DNA of 64,000 nucleotides from Flavobacterium sp. 9 (lineage in GTDB: Bacteria; Bacteroidota; Bacteroidia; Flavobacteriales; Flavobacteriaceae), in contig NZ_PEEU01000001.1 in NCBI RefSeq assembly GCF_002754195.1, positions 3,410,001 to 3,474,000 on the forward strand, in the 5' to 3' direction. The position numbers were made by a program, and so were the translations under genes. The stretch's first letter is position 1. Each line of letters starts with the position of its first letter. Shown here in pieces: positions 26,517 through 36,440 of the stretch. The notes beneath the pieces are model-generated. The model made no database searches. It had not been told where the DNA came from and worked only from the letters and a program-made list of their open reading frames with translations.

Positions 26517-28625
26517 TTACTTTTTAGGTAAAGCCTTAAATCCCATATTGTAAAGTGTGAACGCTTGAATATCTACATTTTCCTGAATTGATGCAGCAAC
26601 AGACTTTCCAGTTCCGTGACCCGCTTTTACATCAATACGAATCAAAACCGGATTATTACCAATTTGTTTGTCTTGTAATTCAGCAGCAAATTTAAAACTA
26701 TGTGCAGGAACAACACGATCATCATGATCGCCAGTTGTAACCATAGTTGCAGGATATTGAACACCTTTTTTAACATTTTGAACTGGAGAATAACCTTTGA
26801 TGTATTCAAACATTTCTTTGCTATCCTGAGAAGTTCCGTAATCATAAGCCCAACCTGCACCCGAAGTAAAAGTATGGTAACGCAACATATCCATTACGCC
26901 AACTGCTGGCAAAGCTACTTTCATAAGATCAGGACGTTGTGTCATTGTTGCACCAACTAATAAACCACCGTTAGAACCACCGTGAATCGCTAAGAAATCT
27001 GATGAAGTATATTTTTGAGCAATCAAATATTCACCGGCAGCGATAAAATCGTCAAATACATTTTGTTTTTGCAATTTAATTCCCGCGTCGTGCCATTTTT
27101 TACCATATTCACCACCACCTCTTAAATTGGCAACAGCATAAATACCGCCATTTTCCATCCAAACTGCGTTTGCAATGCTAAAACCTGGCGTTAAGCTTAC
27201 ATTGAATCCGCCATAACCATAAAGAATAGTTGGGTTTTTACCGTCTAATTTTAATCCTTTTTTATACGTGATAATCATCGGGATTTTAGTTCCGTCTTTT
27301 GAAGTATAGAAAACTTGTTTAGATTCGTACTCTTCGCTTTTGAAATCAACTTTAGGTTTTTGGTATACTTCAGATTTACCTGATTTTGGTTCCAGAGAAT
27401 AAATAGTTCCCGGAGTTGTATAATTTGTAAAGCTGTAGTATAATGTTTTATCGTGTTTTTTTCCACCAAATCCACCTGCAGTTCCTACCGCCGGAAGTTT
27501 GATTTCACGAATTAGTTTTCCGTTATAATCGTATTGTTGTACAAACGAAACAGCATCTTTAGTATAATTAGCAAAGAAATAACCACCACCAGTTGAAGGT
27601 GATAAGATGTTTTGAGTTTCCGGAATAAAATCTTTCCAGTTTTCAGGTTTCGGATTTTTTACATCAACAGAAACAACACGGCTGTTTGGTGCGTTTAAGT
27701 CTGTTTCGATAAACAATTTATTACCGTCATTTTCAATAATAGAATTTGAAGTATTAGAGTTGTCTACAATAGTAATAATTGGGCTATTTGCAACGGTTAA
27801 ATCTTTAATGTATAATTCGTTTCCGTAAGTCGAATTTGCTGCAGTAATTACTAAAAATCGATCGTCATCAGTAACAGAACCGCCAACATATCTACGTTTT
27901 TGATCTGCACCAAATACAACTTTATCGTCTTTTTGAGAAGTTCCTAACTTATGAAAATACAATTTATGCTGATCTGTTTTTGCAGACAATTCGCTTCCTT
28001 TTGGTTTGTCGTAACTTGAATAATAGAAGCCTTCATTTCCGTGCCATGAAACACCGCTAAATTTTACATCGACCAATGTATCTTCCAAAACTTTCTTAGA
28101 CAATGCATCAATAATGATTACTTTTCTCCAATCGCTTCCACCTTCAGAAATTGAATAAGCAGCTTTTGATCCGTCTTTAGAAAAATCTAATCCGCCAAGC
28201 GAAGTAGTTCCGTCTTTAGAAAAAGTATTTGGATCTAAGAAAACTTTCTCTTTACCATCTTGTCCTTTTCTGTAAATAACAGATTGATTCTGAAGTCCGT
28301 TATTTTTTGAATAATAAGCAAATTTTCCCTCAGTAGTTGGAGCGCCAATTCTTTCATAGTTCCAAAGTTTTTCCATGCGTTTTTTCAACTCATCACGGAA
28401 AGGAATTTTGTCTAAATAGCCATAAGTAACCTCATTTTGAGCTTTTACCCAAGCTCCTGTTTCTGCTGATTTATCGTCTTCAAGCCAACGATAAGGATCG
28501 CTCACTTTTGTATCAAAATAAACGTCAACAGTTTCTCCTTTTTTAGTTTCAGGATACTGAATCTTATTCTGTCCAAATGAAATTCCTGCGGTTGTGATAG
28601 CCATTATAAGAAAAGTTTTTTTCAT
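26517..28625 (-). CDS. Prolyl oligopeptidase family protein (S9A)
   Basis: A 702-residue serine peptidase with an N-terminal signal peptide (MKKTFLIMAITTAGISFG). The N-terminal beta-propeller follows the opening YPETKKGETVDVYFDTKVSDPYRWLE, and the C-terminal alpha/beta-hydrolase has the catalytic Ser in HGGSNGGLLV (~residue 549), Asp in TGDHDDRVVP (~634) and His in KAGHGTGKS (~668). It cleaves short peptides after proline; export suggests periplasmic peptide scavenging. Monocistronic with repeats on both sides. Confidence 0.95.
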   Translation of the reverse strand: MKKTFLIMAITTAGISFGQNKIQYPETKKGETVDVYFDTKVSDPYRWLEDDKSAETGAWVKAQNEVTYGYLDKIPFRDELKKRMEKLWNYERIGAPTTEGKFAYYSKNNGLQNQSVIYRKGQDGKEKVFLDPNTFSKDGTTSLGGLDFSKDGSKAAYSISEGGSDWRKVIIIDALSKKVLEDTLVDVKFSGVSWHGNEGFYYSSYDKPKGSELSAKTDQHKLYFHKLGTSQKDDKVVFGADQKRRYVGGSVTDDDRFLVITAANSTYGNELYIKDLTVANSPIITIVDNSNTSNSIIENDGNKLFIETDLNAPNSRVVSVDVKNPKPENWKDFIPETQNILSPSTGGGYFFANYTKDAVSFVQQYDYNGKLIREIKLPAVGTAGGFGGKKHDKTLYYSFTNYTTPGTIYSLEPKSGKSEVYQKPKVDFKSEEYESKQVFYTSKDGTKIPMIITYKKGLKLDGKNPTILYGYGGFNVSLTPGFSIANAVWMENGGIYAVANLRGGGEYGKKWHDAGIKLQKQNVFDDFIAAGEYLIAQKYTSSDFLAIHGGSNGGLLVGATMTQRPDLMKVALPAVGVMDMLRYHTFTSGAGWAYDYGTSQDSKEMFEYIKGYSPVQNVKKGVQYPATMVTTGDHDDRVVPAHSFKFAAELQDKQIGNNPVLIRIDVKAGHGTGKSVAASIQENVDIQAFTLYNMGFKALPKK

Positions 28626-28685
28626 AATTTATGTTTAACAGTAGTAGCAAAAATAATGCTTTATGTGAGATGGGTAAATAATATT

Positions 28686-28850
28686 TAACCGCAAAGCTTT
28701 GTAAATAATTTAACCGCAAAGTGCGCAAAGATTTTATTTAATTGTAATCGTTCGAAATCGCAAAGCCCGCAAAGCTTTGCGTACTTTGCGGTTTTATAAA
28801 ACCCCTATGTTAAAAAAAACCTTGCGTACTTTGCGGTTAAATTAAAAAAA
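28686..28850. repeat. GCAAAG-type repeats
   Basis: Several copies of AACCGCAAAG, CGCAAAGATTTT and TTTGCGTACTTTGCGG in direct and inverted order fill the gap between the TonB receptor and the prolyl oligopeptidase genes. Non-coding. Confidence 0.55.
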
Positions 28851-28851
28851 A

Positions 28852-31059
28852 TTATAAGTTGAAATTAACTCCCAGAACGATGTTTCTTCCAATATTTGGA
28901 ATACCGTCAGTTTTTAATCTTGAAAGGTGAGCAATGTATTTTTTATCGAATAAATTGTTTCCGTTTAGGTTCACATCAAAAGCATGTTTACCCAATTTTA
29001 CCGTTCCGCCAAAACCAAGATTTACTAAAGTATAACCGTTTGAAGCCGTTTCGAAACCGCTTACATTATTCTGATTAAAAGTAGAAGAAACGTTTAAAGA
29101 AGCATAACCTTCCTGGAACCAATCTTTGATTTTGAATTCTGTTCTTAAAGTATTATTCCAATTGTTTGCCGGAATTAAAGGTAAATAATCACCGTTTTGT
29201 TTTTTACCGGTTACAGTTTCAAAACTTGTTTCAAAGTGCAACCAATCTAATGGATGCGGGTGAAAATGCAAACCAACTTCACCACCATACAAATTAGCAT
29301 TGTCCTGAATATAAGCAAAAACATCATTATTATCACGTATTTCTCCAGTTGGCGAAGTATAGATATAGTTGTTTATATGATTGTAAAATCCGTTAATGAA
29401 AAACTCAAAATGCGTGTTTTTATACTCTAAATTTAAATCCGTCTGAACGTTTTGTTCTGTTTTCAAATCTCCATTTCCAATTTCATATCGGTTGGTTCCT
29501 TCGTGAACTCCATTAGAAGTTAATTCTGCTAAATTTGGCGCTCTAAATCCTGTTGCAACATTCAATCGAAGCGTTAAAGGTTCAGCGAGTTTTGTTTTAT
29601 AACCCAAAGAAGCATTGAAACTGTCAAATGATCTGTCTAAAGCTTGGAAATAACCTTCTTCGCCTTCAGTTCCGTGTGCGATAGAAGTTATTTTTCTATT
29701 GTCAAAACGTAATCCGGCTTGCAAAACATTGCTTCCCCATTCGTAATTTGCGGTTCCAAAAGCACCAAAATCATTTGTTGTTGCGTCAGGAATTAAGTAT
29801 TCTTCACCAGAATTTTTGTTCGTTTGATGCATTCCCTGAACACCAAAAATAGCTTCAATTTTACCAAATTTCGGAAAATGATATTTAGCATTATAATTAA
29901 AAGTATTCAGTTTCATATGAAGAGAAGCTTCGTTGCTGTCTTCAAACTCACTTCTGTCATTGGCGATATAACCTAAATCAACATCCAATTTTGAGTTTTC
30001 AAAAAAGATCACGTTGTTTAAACTCAATAAATGATTGAAGATTCCTTGTCTTGGAAACTCCGTGTTTTTGCTTGTAGATTGTTCTCCAATTCCGTTATCC
30101 GGCATTCCAAGATCAAGTTTGTTGTAATTATATCTCAAAACACTTGAAAAACTAGAGTTGCTATATCCAATTCCGGTTTTAAAATCAGTTTCATTATAAC
30201 GTGTATTGGTTACACGTTCTCCGTCGGCAATTTTGTAATCAGAATGAGTGTTGAAACTTCCGCGAGCAAGAAATTTCCAGTTGTCAGTAGAAGTTTTTAA
30301 TCCAATCGATGAATTACTTCCTTGCGTATTCGTGAAATATTTTTGGCTGAAATTAGCTTTAAAGGTATTCGCATCAGCAAATTTTTCAGGATTAAAATAC
30401 AAAACTCCACCCAAAGCATCAGAACCGTATAATAAAGAAGCAGGTCCTTTTATGACTTCAACACTTTCGATTCCGGCATCATTTAAACCTAAACCATGTT
30501 CGTCTCCAAACTGTTGATTTTCAATACGAACACCTTGCGAATATACCAAAACACGATTTCCGCTAAGACCGCGAATTACCGGTTTTCCGATAGAAGTTCC
30601 TGTTGAAATCTGTGAAACTCCCGGAATTGTAGCCAAACCTTCAATCAAAGTCGAAGTTCCTTTTTGCTGTAGCGTTTTAATGCTTTCATGCTCGACTTTC
30701 ATTACGTTTTGAGATTGTAATTTGTTGAAAGGCGTTGAAACTACAACTTCATCCATTTCAAAAATAGATTCCGTAAGCGTTACATCAAGCGTGTTTTCTT
30801 TTAATAATTTATTGATTGTTTTATTTTGAGTTGTATACCCAACAAAAGTAAAAGCAAGTCTAAAACTTCCGTTTGGAAGATTTTTGAATTCGTATTTTCC
30901 GTTTTCGTCAGTTTTCGTTCCTTTATGTAATTCAGGCGCATAAACAGAAACATTTGACACTGGTTTGTTTTCAAGATTGGTTACCGTTCCTGAAACAGAA
31001 TTTTGAGCCGAAAGCAGGCCCGAAAACCCTAAAATAAGGGCTAATATTATTTTTTTCAT
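28852..31059 (-). CDS. TonB-dependent receptor, probably for a metal
   Basis: A 735-residue outer-membrane receptor. Signal peptide (ILALILGFSGLLSAQ), then a CarboxypepD_reg-like domain (SGTVTNLENKPVSNVSVYAP, ~22-105), the plug (VIRGLSGNRVLVYSQGVRIE, DAGIESVEVIKGPASLLYGS) and a 22-strand barrel ending IGRNIVLGVNFNL. The plug stretch QQFGDEHGLG and the small His/Cys-rich protein encoded just upstream resemble zinc or copper receptor loci, but the ligand is not proven. No SusD-like partner is present, so it is not a polysaccharide locus. Confidence 0.9.
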   Translation of the reverse strand: MKKIILALILGFSGLLSAQNSVSGTVTNLENKPVSNVSVYAPELHKGTKTDENGKYEFKNLPNGSFRLAFTFVGYTTQNKTINKLLKENTLDVTLTESIFEMDEVVVSTPFNKLQSQNVMKVEHESIKTLQQKGTSTLIEGLATIPGVSQISTGTSIGKPVIRGLSGNRVLVYSQGVRIENQQFGDEHGLGLNDAGIESVEVIKGPASLLYGSDALGGVLYFNPEKFADANTFKANFSQKYFTNTQGSNSSIGLKTSTDNWKFLARGSFNTHSDYKIADGERVTNTRYNETDFKTGIGYSNSSFSSVLRYNYNKLDLGMPDNGIGEQSTSKNTEFPRQGIFNHLLSLNNVIFFENSKLDVDLGYIANDRSEFEDSNEASLHMKLNTFNYNAKYHFPKFGKIEAIFGVQGMHQTNKNSGEEYLIPDATTNDFGAFGTANYEWGSNVLQAGLRFDNRKITSIAHGTEGEEGYFQALDRSFDSFNASLGYKTKLAEPLTLRLNVATGFRAPNLAELTSNGVHEGTNRYEIGNGDLKTEQNVQTDLNLEYKNTHFEFFINGFYNHINNYIYTSPTGEIRDNNDVFAYIQDNANLYGGEVGLHFHPHPLDWLHFETSFETVTGKKQNGDYLPLIPANNWNNTLRTEFKIKDWFQEGYASLNVSSTFNQNNVSGFETASNGYTLVNLGFGGTVKLGKHAFDVNLNGNNLFDKKYIAHLSRLKTDGIPNIGRNIVLGVNFNL

Positions 31060-31218
31060 TTGAAAATGATGCTATAGTTAATTGATTTTTTCTTTGAAAA
31101 TAAAAACTAAAAAGAATAGTAACATTTGCCGATTCTGAAAGTTTCAGAATGGGGAAATCGACTAATTTTTTTGAATTAGATTAAAAAGATTTTGATTTTA
31201 TTTCGAGTAATCGAAAAT

Positions 31219-31572
31219 TTAAGAAACTATAGCCTGAGGCGGACCACGTAATAAATAAGCGCTTTCTGAAAACGAATATATTTTTTCTGAAAGAGTAAAG
31301 AAATAAGGAATTTCTTTATTGAATGTGTGAAATTGAAAGGAGATTTCGTCTGGAGAAATGTAACTTCCAAAAGCAAAATGACATACAAAACATACGTCAT
31401 AATTATGGTGCTGATGCGTTATTTCGCCACTTGGATCACTGTAATCGTGATGACATTGCTTTTCTGAAAGTTGCTTTACAATATGCTCATAGCTGTGTAT
31501 CGACTGAAACAATATTGAGAACAATATTGTTAGAGCGAAAGAAACACTTAATATGAGCTGCTTTTTCTTCAT
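31219..31572 (-). CDS. Small His/Cys-rich envelope protein upstream of TonB receptor
   Basis: A 117-residue protein with an N-terminal membrane or signal segment (LILSVSFALTILFSILFQSI) and metal-ligand-like clusters: SYEHIV, KQCHHDYSD, THQHHNYD and CFVCHFAF (a CxxCH). ATG 31572 was chosen over the TTG three codons upstream. I do not recognise a named family; small HxHH/CxxC proteins next to metal receptors occur in Bacteroidota. It lies 160 bases upstream of the receptor on the same strand, so the two may form one unit that senses or hands over a metal. Confidence 0.6.
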   Translation of the reverse strand: MKKKQLILSVSFALTILFSILFQSIHSYEHIVKQLSEKQCHHDYSDPSGEITHQHHNYDVCFVCHFAFGSYISPDEISFQFHTFNKEIPYFFTLSEKIYSFSESAYLLRGPPQAIVS

Positions 31573-31794
31573 GCAAGGCAAAGGTATAAAAGAGCAATGA
31601 AAAAATGCACTGTTTTTTAGATTCTGTTGTTTATTTATTGAAAAAAGTGCAACAAATGGTTTTATTCGTCGTTAAAAAGAGAATAATTACTTTCTAATTG
31701 TCTCCTGAACTAGCATTATATTATATTTGTAAGTAAAATAAATATACCTTAAAAAAACGTTTACTTGAAAAACTCTTTAAAACCAAAATTCGAT

Positions 31795-32502
31795 ATGCGA
31801 TTCCTTTTTAGTTGTTTGTTTTTAGTGTCGTTTTTAAATGGTTTTTCGCAAGAAGAGACAAAACCTAAAATTGAACCGATAGTAAAAATAGATTCATTAT
31901 ATCGTGAAGATCAATTTTATTTTTCGATTACCTATAATCTTCTGACTCAGATTCCGCAAGGCCTTAAACAGAATAAATTTTCTGCCGGACTTTCTGCCGG
32001 ATTCCTGCGTGATATGCCAATCAATAAAAAAAGAACTTTTGCAATTGCTGCAGGTTTAGGATTAAGTTATCAGAATTATTTTCAGAATCTAACAATTTCT
32101 AAAACTCCTCAAGGAACACGAGCTTATGAAGTAAGTGATTATAATGATATTACATCAAATAAATACCGTCAATATTTAGTCGATCTTCCAATCGAGTTTC
32201 GTTGGAGAAATTCGACTTACGAAAGTTATAAGTTCTGGAGGGTTTATGCCGGAGTTAAATTGAGCTACGTTATAGCCAATAAATCGGTATTAGACAATGG
32301 CGAAGCGACTTATTCAGTAAAGAACAATCCCGATATAAATAAATTTCAATACGGAGTTTATCTGGCGACAGGTTATAATACCTGGAATGTTTATATCAAT
32401 TATGGGTTAAATACGCTCTTTAAGAAAGACCTAAAAACGACTTCCGGACAAAATATTAATGTACAAACGCTGAATGCAGGATTGATATTCTACATTTTAT
32501 AG
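31795..32502 (+). CDS. Outer-membrane beta-barrel protein (PorT-like)
   Basis: A 235-residue protein with a signal peptide (MRFLFSCLFLVSFLNGFSQ) starting at ATG 31795; a TTG ten codons upstream would add a charged extension and was not chosen. Eight or so amphipathic strands (FSAGLSAGFLRDMPI, FAIAAGLGLSYQNYF, YLVDLPIEFRWRN, RVYAGVKLSYVI, QYGVYLATGYNTW) and a C-terminal LNAGLIFYIL fit the PorT/OMP_b-brl_2 class. It is not the gliding protein SprT as far as I can judge. Its last bases overlap the convergent PAP2-like gene by 6 bases. Confidence 0.75.
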   Translation: MRFLFSCLFLVSFLNGFSQEETKPKIEPIVKIDSLYREDQFYFSITYNLLTQIPQGLKQNKFSAGLSAGFLRDMPINKKRTFAIAAGLGLSYQNYFQNLTISKTPQGTRAYEVSDYNDITSNKYRQYLVDLPIEFRWRNSTYESYKFWRVYAGVKLSYVIANKSVLDNGEATYSVKNNPDINKFQYGVYLATGYNTWNVYINYGLNTLFKKDLKTTSGQNINVQTLNAGLIFYIL

Positions 32503-33102
32503 CCATAAATACAGAAATAACAACTGCGGTAATATTCCAATAAACGTCCCAATTAATAACTCATTTGGTGAATGCGCTTCCATTTCTAATCGTGAAGAAG
32601 CAACAATTCCTGTCAATAAAATCAATAGCGCAGACCAATAAGGATTTTGCATTTGCAAATGAATATTCAGTCCAATTACAAAAATTGCAAATCCGCTAAT
32701 CGCCATCATATGTAAACTTGCCTTGATTTTGAAAAGCGAACATATCAATGCTAAAATTGTACTAAACAAAGCGCCAAGAAAAAAGAAATGCAACTCCGGA
32801 TAACGCGTAATCAGAATGCTTCTTTTTACCAGTAAAATATACAAAAAGCACTGTAAAATAAGCGGAATTTTGCGCTGTGAAGTTTCATGAACCATCACAG
32901 AATTTACGTGTCCGGTTGAACGTAATAATAAAAAAAACAAAACGGGAACCAGAATTGTAATAATCAGGATTTGAAATAAAACATAATATTTTTCCTGATT
33001 TGTAAATACGTCATTTTTACAAAAGAGATAAAATAATGTGGCATACATCGAGATGAAAATTGGATGCAGGATATAGGAAAATATAGGAAGTATTTTTTTC
33101 AA
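32497..33102 (-). CDS. Integral membrane protein, PAP2-phosphatase-like
   Basis: A very hydrophobic protein with about six membrane helices. The stretch MVHETSQRKIPL and the C-terminal SRLEMEAHSPNELLIGTFIG (an arginine and a histidine on the membrane face, then an acidic residue) recall the PAP2 phosphatase fold, without all of its classical motifs. I chose TTG 33102 (201 residues, beginning LKKILPIFSYILHP). The frame can be extended to a GTG at 33165, but that extension runs into an interspersed repeat and over a TATATTTG promoter box (33127-33134). Role in lipid phosphate metabolism is possible only. Confidence 0.6.
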   Translation of the reverse strand: MKKILPIFSYILHPIFISMYATLFYLFCKNDVFTNQEKYYVLFQILIITILVPVLFFLLLRSTGHVNSVMVHETSQRKIPLILQCFLYILLVKRSILITRYPELHFFFLGALFSTILALICSLFKIKASLHMMAISGFAIFVIGLNIHLQMQNPYWSALLILLTGIVASSRLEMEAHSPNELLIGTFIGILPQLLFLYLWL

Positions 33103-33149
33103 AACGTTGTATTTAGTGGTGTTAAGCAAATATAATGAAATAATGTTTT

Positions 33150-33363
33150 TTGCCACGAATTTCACAAACTTTCACATTTTTTTAATCTGATCAGGATTGG
33201 TTTCACGCTCCCGATAGCTATCGGGATTAAAAGATCTAAGACGATTTATGTGATAAAAAAATCTGCGCATATCTGTTTAAATCTGTAAAATCTGCGTGCA
33301 AAAAAAATTCGTGACAAGAAAAATAACCCCAAATAATTAGTGAAAATTTGTGAAATTGGTGGC
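33150..33363. repeat. Interspersed repeats (GCCACGAATT, CCCGATAGCTATCGGG, CTGCGTG)
   Basis: Left: TTGCCACGAATTTCACAAAC. Middle: the palindrome CCCGATAGCTATCGGG (33210-33225). Right: TCTGTTTAAATCTGTAAAAT followed by CTGCGTGC and AATTCGTGACAAG. The parts match words in other gaps of the window. Non-coding; the murF-alr promoter begins where it ends. Confidence 0.55.
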
Positions 33364-33400
33364 AATCCTTTTTTTAAATTTGACAAAAGAAATCTTCTAA

Positions 33401-35872
33401 ATGAGCATAAACCTAAAAAGCCTTATCTCAGTTCTTGACGCCAAATGGATTGGGTCAGACGCTGATATTTTTGTTGATCATATTTCGATCGACAGCCGTT
33501 CGTTGCAAAACGGATCACAAACGTTATTTTTTGCCTTAACGGGCGTTAATAATGACGCTCATTTGTATATTCCTGAATTAATAGAAAAAGGAGTTCAGAA
33601 TTTTGTCGTGCAATATATTCCTGAGAATTATTCCGGAAAAGCGAATTTTCTATTGGTGAAAAATTCTCTGGATGCTTTGCAGGAATTTGCAAGTTATTAC
33701 CGCGATCTTTTTGATTTTCCTATTATTGGTTTGACAGGAAGTAATGGAAAAACTATCGTAAAAGAATGGCTTAATTTTTTACTAAGCCCGGATTATAATA
33801 TTATCAGAAGTCCTAAAAGTTATAACTCTCAGGTTGGAGTTCCATTATCGGTTATTGCGATTAATGCGAAACACAATCTGGGTATTTTCGAAGCCGGAAT
33901 TTCGACCGTAAATGAAATGGTTAATCTCGAGAAAATTATTAAACCAACTATTGGTGTTTTGACCAATATTGGATCTGCGCATGACGAAGGTTTTCAGAAT
34001 TTGGAACAAAAAATCAACGAGAAATTATTGCTTTTCAAAAAATCAAAAGTCATCATTTATCAAAAAAATGAAATTGTTGATTTGTGTTTAAATGATTTCG
34101 TAAAAGAAAATAATCTGACAAACAAAAAGATTTTCTCGTGGAGTTTTACAGATAATTCTGCCGATGTTTTTATTCTGAAAAAAGAAAACAAAAACGATAC
34201 AACGATTATTCAATATCAATATAAAGGAGAAAATTTTAGTCTGGAAATTCCGTTCAGTGATTCCGCTTCGATAGAAAATGCCGTTTCTTGTTTACTGGTT
34301 TTGCTTTATTTTGAGTATGATTTTACTACGATTCAAAATCGAATGCAAATGTTGTATCCGGTGAGAATGCGATTAGAAGTAAAAAACGGAATCAACAATT
34401 GCAGTATTATCGATGATAGTTATAGCTCCGATTTTCAATCGCTAAAAATTGCTTTGGATTTTCTGGAAAGTCAGAAGAAAAAGAACGCCTCAAAAACAAT
34501 TATTTTATCAGATATTGTTCAAAGCGGATTCTCAAATGAAGAATTATATACCAAAGTTGCACAACTTGTTTCTGACAATAAAGTAAATCGTGTTATTGTA
34601 ATTGGATCGACTATTTCTTCGTTTGCAGCTAAATTTTCGAACTGTATAACTTTTCAAAATACAGCCGAATTTATTGCTCAAATCGATAGTTTAAATTTTA
34701 ATAATGAAACCATTTTAATAAAAGGTGCGAGATCGTTTCAGTTTGAGCAAATTGTTTCTTTGCTCGAAGAAAAAACGCATGAAACGGTTCTTGAAATCAA
34801 TATGGATTCTATTAGCCATAATCTAAATTACTATAAATCAAAATTAGCCGATGATGTAAAAATCATGGTTATGGTAAAAGCTTTTGGTTATGGAAACGGA
34901 GGTTTGGAAATCGCAAAATTACTCGAACATCATAAAGTAGATTACTTAGGTGTGGCTTTCGCCGATGAAGGAATCTCGTTGAAAAATGGCGGAATAAAAT
35001 TGCCAATTATGGTTCTAAATCCTGAATCGACCAGTTTTCCTTCGATTATTCAGTATGAATTAGAACCTGAAATTTATAGTATAAAAGGATTAAATGCCTT
35101 TTTGAAAATTGCCCGTGAGAAAGGTTTAAAAGATTTTCCAATTCATATTAAACTCGATACCGGAATGCATCGTTTGGGTTTTGAAGAAAATAATTTAAAC
35201 GAATTGATTGAAACTTTAAAAGGAAATTCATCTGTAAAAGTAAAAAGTGTTTTGTCTCATCTTGCAACAAGTGACGAAGAGAAGCATTTTGAATTTGTGC
35301 TTTCGCAGATTAATTTATTCGATAAATTGTCTTCAAAATTAATTTCAGAATTAGGTATAAATCCAATTCGTCATATCTTGAATACATCAGGAATCAGCAA
35401 TTTTCCAAATGCACAATTTAATATGGTGCGTTTAGGAATTGGATTATACGGAGTTTCTAACGATCCGGCAGAACAAAAATATCTGGAAAATGTAGGGACT
35501 TTAAAATCGATAATTTCTCAGGTTCGTACGATTCCAAATGGTGAGAGTGTAGGTTACGGCCGTCGTTTTATGGCAAAAAAAGAAACCAGAATTGCGACAA
35601 TTCCTATTGGTTATGCTGATGGAATTTCGAGATTATGGGGAAATGAAGTTGGATATGTATTAATCAAGAACCAAAAAGCGCCAATTGTTGGCAGCGTTTG
35701 TATGGATATGTTAATGGTCGATGTAAGTACGATTGATTGCAAAGAAGGAGATTCTGTGATTATTTTTGGCGAAAGCCCAACGGTTGTTGAAATGGCAGCG
35801 GCATTAAAAACGATTCCGTATGAAATTATGACCAGTATTTCGCAACGCGTAAAAAGAGTATTTTTTAGATAG
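33401..35872 (+). CDS. murF-alr: Bifunctional MurF ligase / alanine racemase
   Basis: An 823-residue fusion. Residues ~1-455 resemble MurF, which adds D-Ala-D-Ala to UDP-MurNAc-tripeptide: ATP site LTGSNGKTIVKEWL, then EAGISTVNEM. Residues ~465-823 are alanine racemase: LEINMDSISHNLNYYKSKL, the PLP lysine in MVMVKAFGYGNG, HIKLDTGMHRLGF, and the catalytic Tyr region VGYGRRFMA with PIGYADGISRLWG. The first MurF half differs from stand-alone MurF (GKTIVK instead of GKTT-K), as typical of Bacteroidota fusions, so ligase activity should not be assumed. A TAAATTTG box (33375-33382) lies just before the start. Confidence 0.95.
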   Translation: MSINLKSLISVLDAKWIGSDADIFVDHISIDSRSLQNGSQTLFFALTGVNNDAHLYIPELIEKGVQNFVVQYIPENYSGKANFLLVKNSLDALQEFASYYRDLFDFPIIGLTGSNGKTIVKEWLNFLLSPDYNIIRSPKSYNSQVGVPLSVIAINAKHNLGIFEAGISTVNEMVNLEKIIKPTIGVLTNIGSAHDEGFQNLEQKINEKLLLFKKSKVIIYQKNEIVDLCLNDFVKENNLTNKKIFSWSFTDNSADVFILKKENKNDTTIIQYQYKGENFSLEIPFSDSASIENAVSCLLVLLYFEYDFTTIQNRMQMLYPVRMRLEVKNGINNCSIIDDSYSSDFQSLKIALDFLESQKKKNASKTIILSDIVQSGFSNEELYTKVAQLVSDNKVNRVIVIGSTISSFAAKFSNCITFQNTAEFIAQIDSLNFNNETILIKGARSFQFEQIVSLLEEKTHETVLEINMDSISHNLNYYKSKLADDVKIMVMVKAFGYGNGGLEIAKLLEHHKVDYLGVAFADEGISLKNGGIKLPIMVLNPESTSFPSIIQYELEPEIYSIKGLNAFLKIAREKGLKDFPIHIKLDTGMHRLGFEENNLNELIETLKGNSSVKVKSVLSHLATSDEEKHFEFVLSQINLFDKLSSKLISELGINPIRHILNTSGISNFPNAQFNMVRLGIGLYGVSNDPAEQKYLENVGTLKSIISQVRTIPNGESVGYGRRFMAKKETRIATIPIGYADGISRLWGNEVGYVLIKNQKAPIVGSVCMDMLMVDVSTIDCKEGDSVIIFGESPTVVEMAAALKTIPYEIMTSISQRVKRVFFR

Positions 35873-35939
35873 ATTTTGAAACTTTGCAGAAAATTCCGTA
35901 TTTTCGATATCAATTTAATTATAAACTAAATAAACAATT

Positions 35940-36317
35940 ATGGGGATGTTTTCAGAATTTAAGGAATTTGCAATGAAAGGCAACGTAGTCGATTTGGCTG
36001 TTGGGGTTATCATTGGAGCTGCTTTTGGTAAGATTGTGAGCTCGTTAATTGAAAATGTAATTACACCATTAATCTTAAAACCAGCATTAGACGCCGCACA
36101 TTTGTCTACTATAGAAGAGCTGACGGCTTTTGGAGGTGTTAAGTACGGTTTGTTTCTTTCGGCAGTAATTAACTTTCTAATTGTTGCTTTTGTTTTATTC
36201 TTAATCATTAAAGGAATAAATCATGCAAAAAAGAAAGAAGTCGTTGTTCCGCCACCAGCAGGACCAACTCAAGAAGAGTTATTGACGCAAATTAGAGATC
36301 TATTAAAAAATAAATAA
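35940..36317 (+). CDS. mscL: Large-conductance mechanosensitive channel
   Basis: A 125-residue channel protein that relieves osmotic downshock. Seen: FSEFKEFAMKGNVVDLAVGVIIGAAFGKIV at the N-terminus with the first membrane helix, a periplasmic loop, the second helix (FLIVAFVLFLIIKGINHAKKK) and a C-terminal amphipathic bundle helix after a Pro-rich linker (QEELLTQIRDLLKN). Length and motifs are normal for MscL. Own terminator downstream. Confidence 0.97.
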   Translation: MGMFSEFKEFAMKGNVVDLAVGVIIGAAFGKIVSSLIENVITPLILKPALDAAHLSTIEELTAFGGVKYGLFLSAVINFLIVAFVLFLIIKGINHAKKKEVVVPPPAGPTQEELLTQIRDLLKNK

Positions 36318-36342
36318 TATACCGCTACACTAAGTCTAACTT

Positions 36343-36372
36343 AACCGCTTCTTGATTGAGGCGGTTTTTTTT
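36343..36372 (+). terminator. Rho-independent terminator of mscL
   Basis: Nine-bp stem AACCGCTTC / GAGGCGGTT (one G-T wobble), 6-base loop, T-run of eight. Confidence 0.85.
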
Positions 36373-36440
36373 GTGATGATTAGAAACAGATGTGGCAATT
36401 TTATTGTGGTATATTTAGAAGCAATGTTAACATAAATAAA

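Noticed and set aside
32497..33165. Longer GTG start for the PAP2-like protein
   Set aside because: The extra 21 codons lie partly in an interspersed repeat and over a TATATTTG promoter box.
35611..36208. Minus-strand frames of 97-100 codons over the murF-alr end and mscL
   Set aside because: Antisense shadows of well-supported genes.
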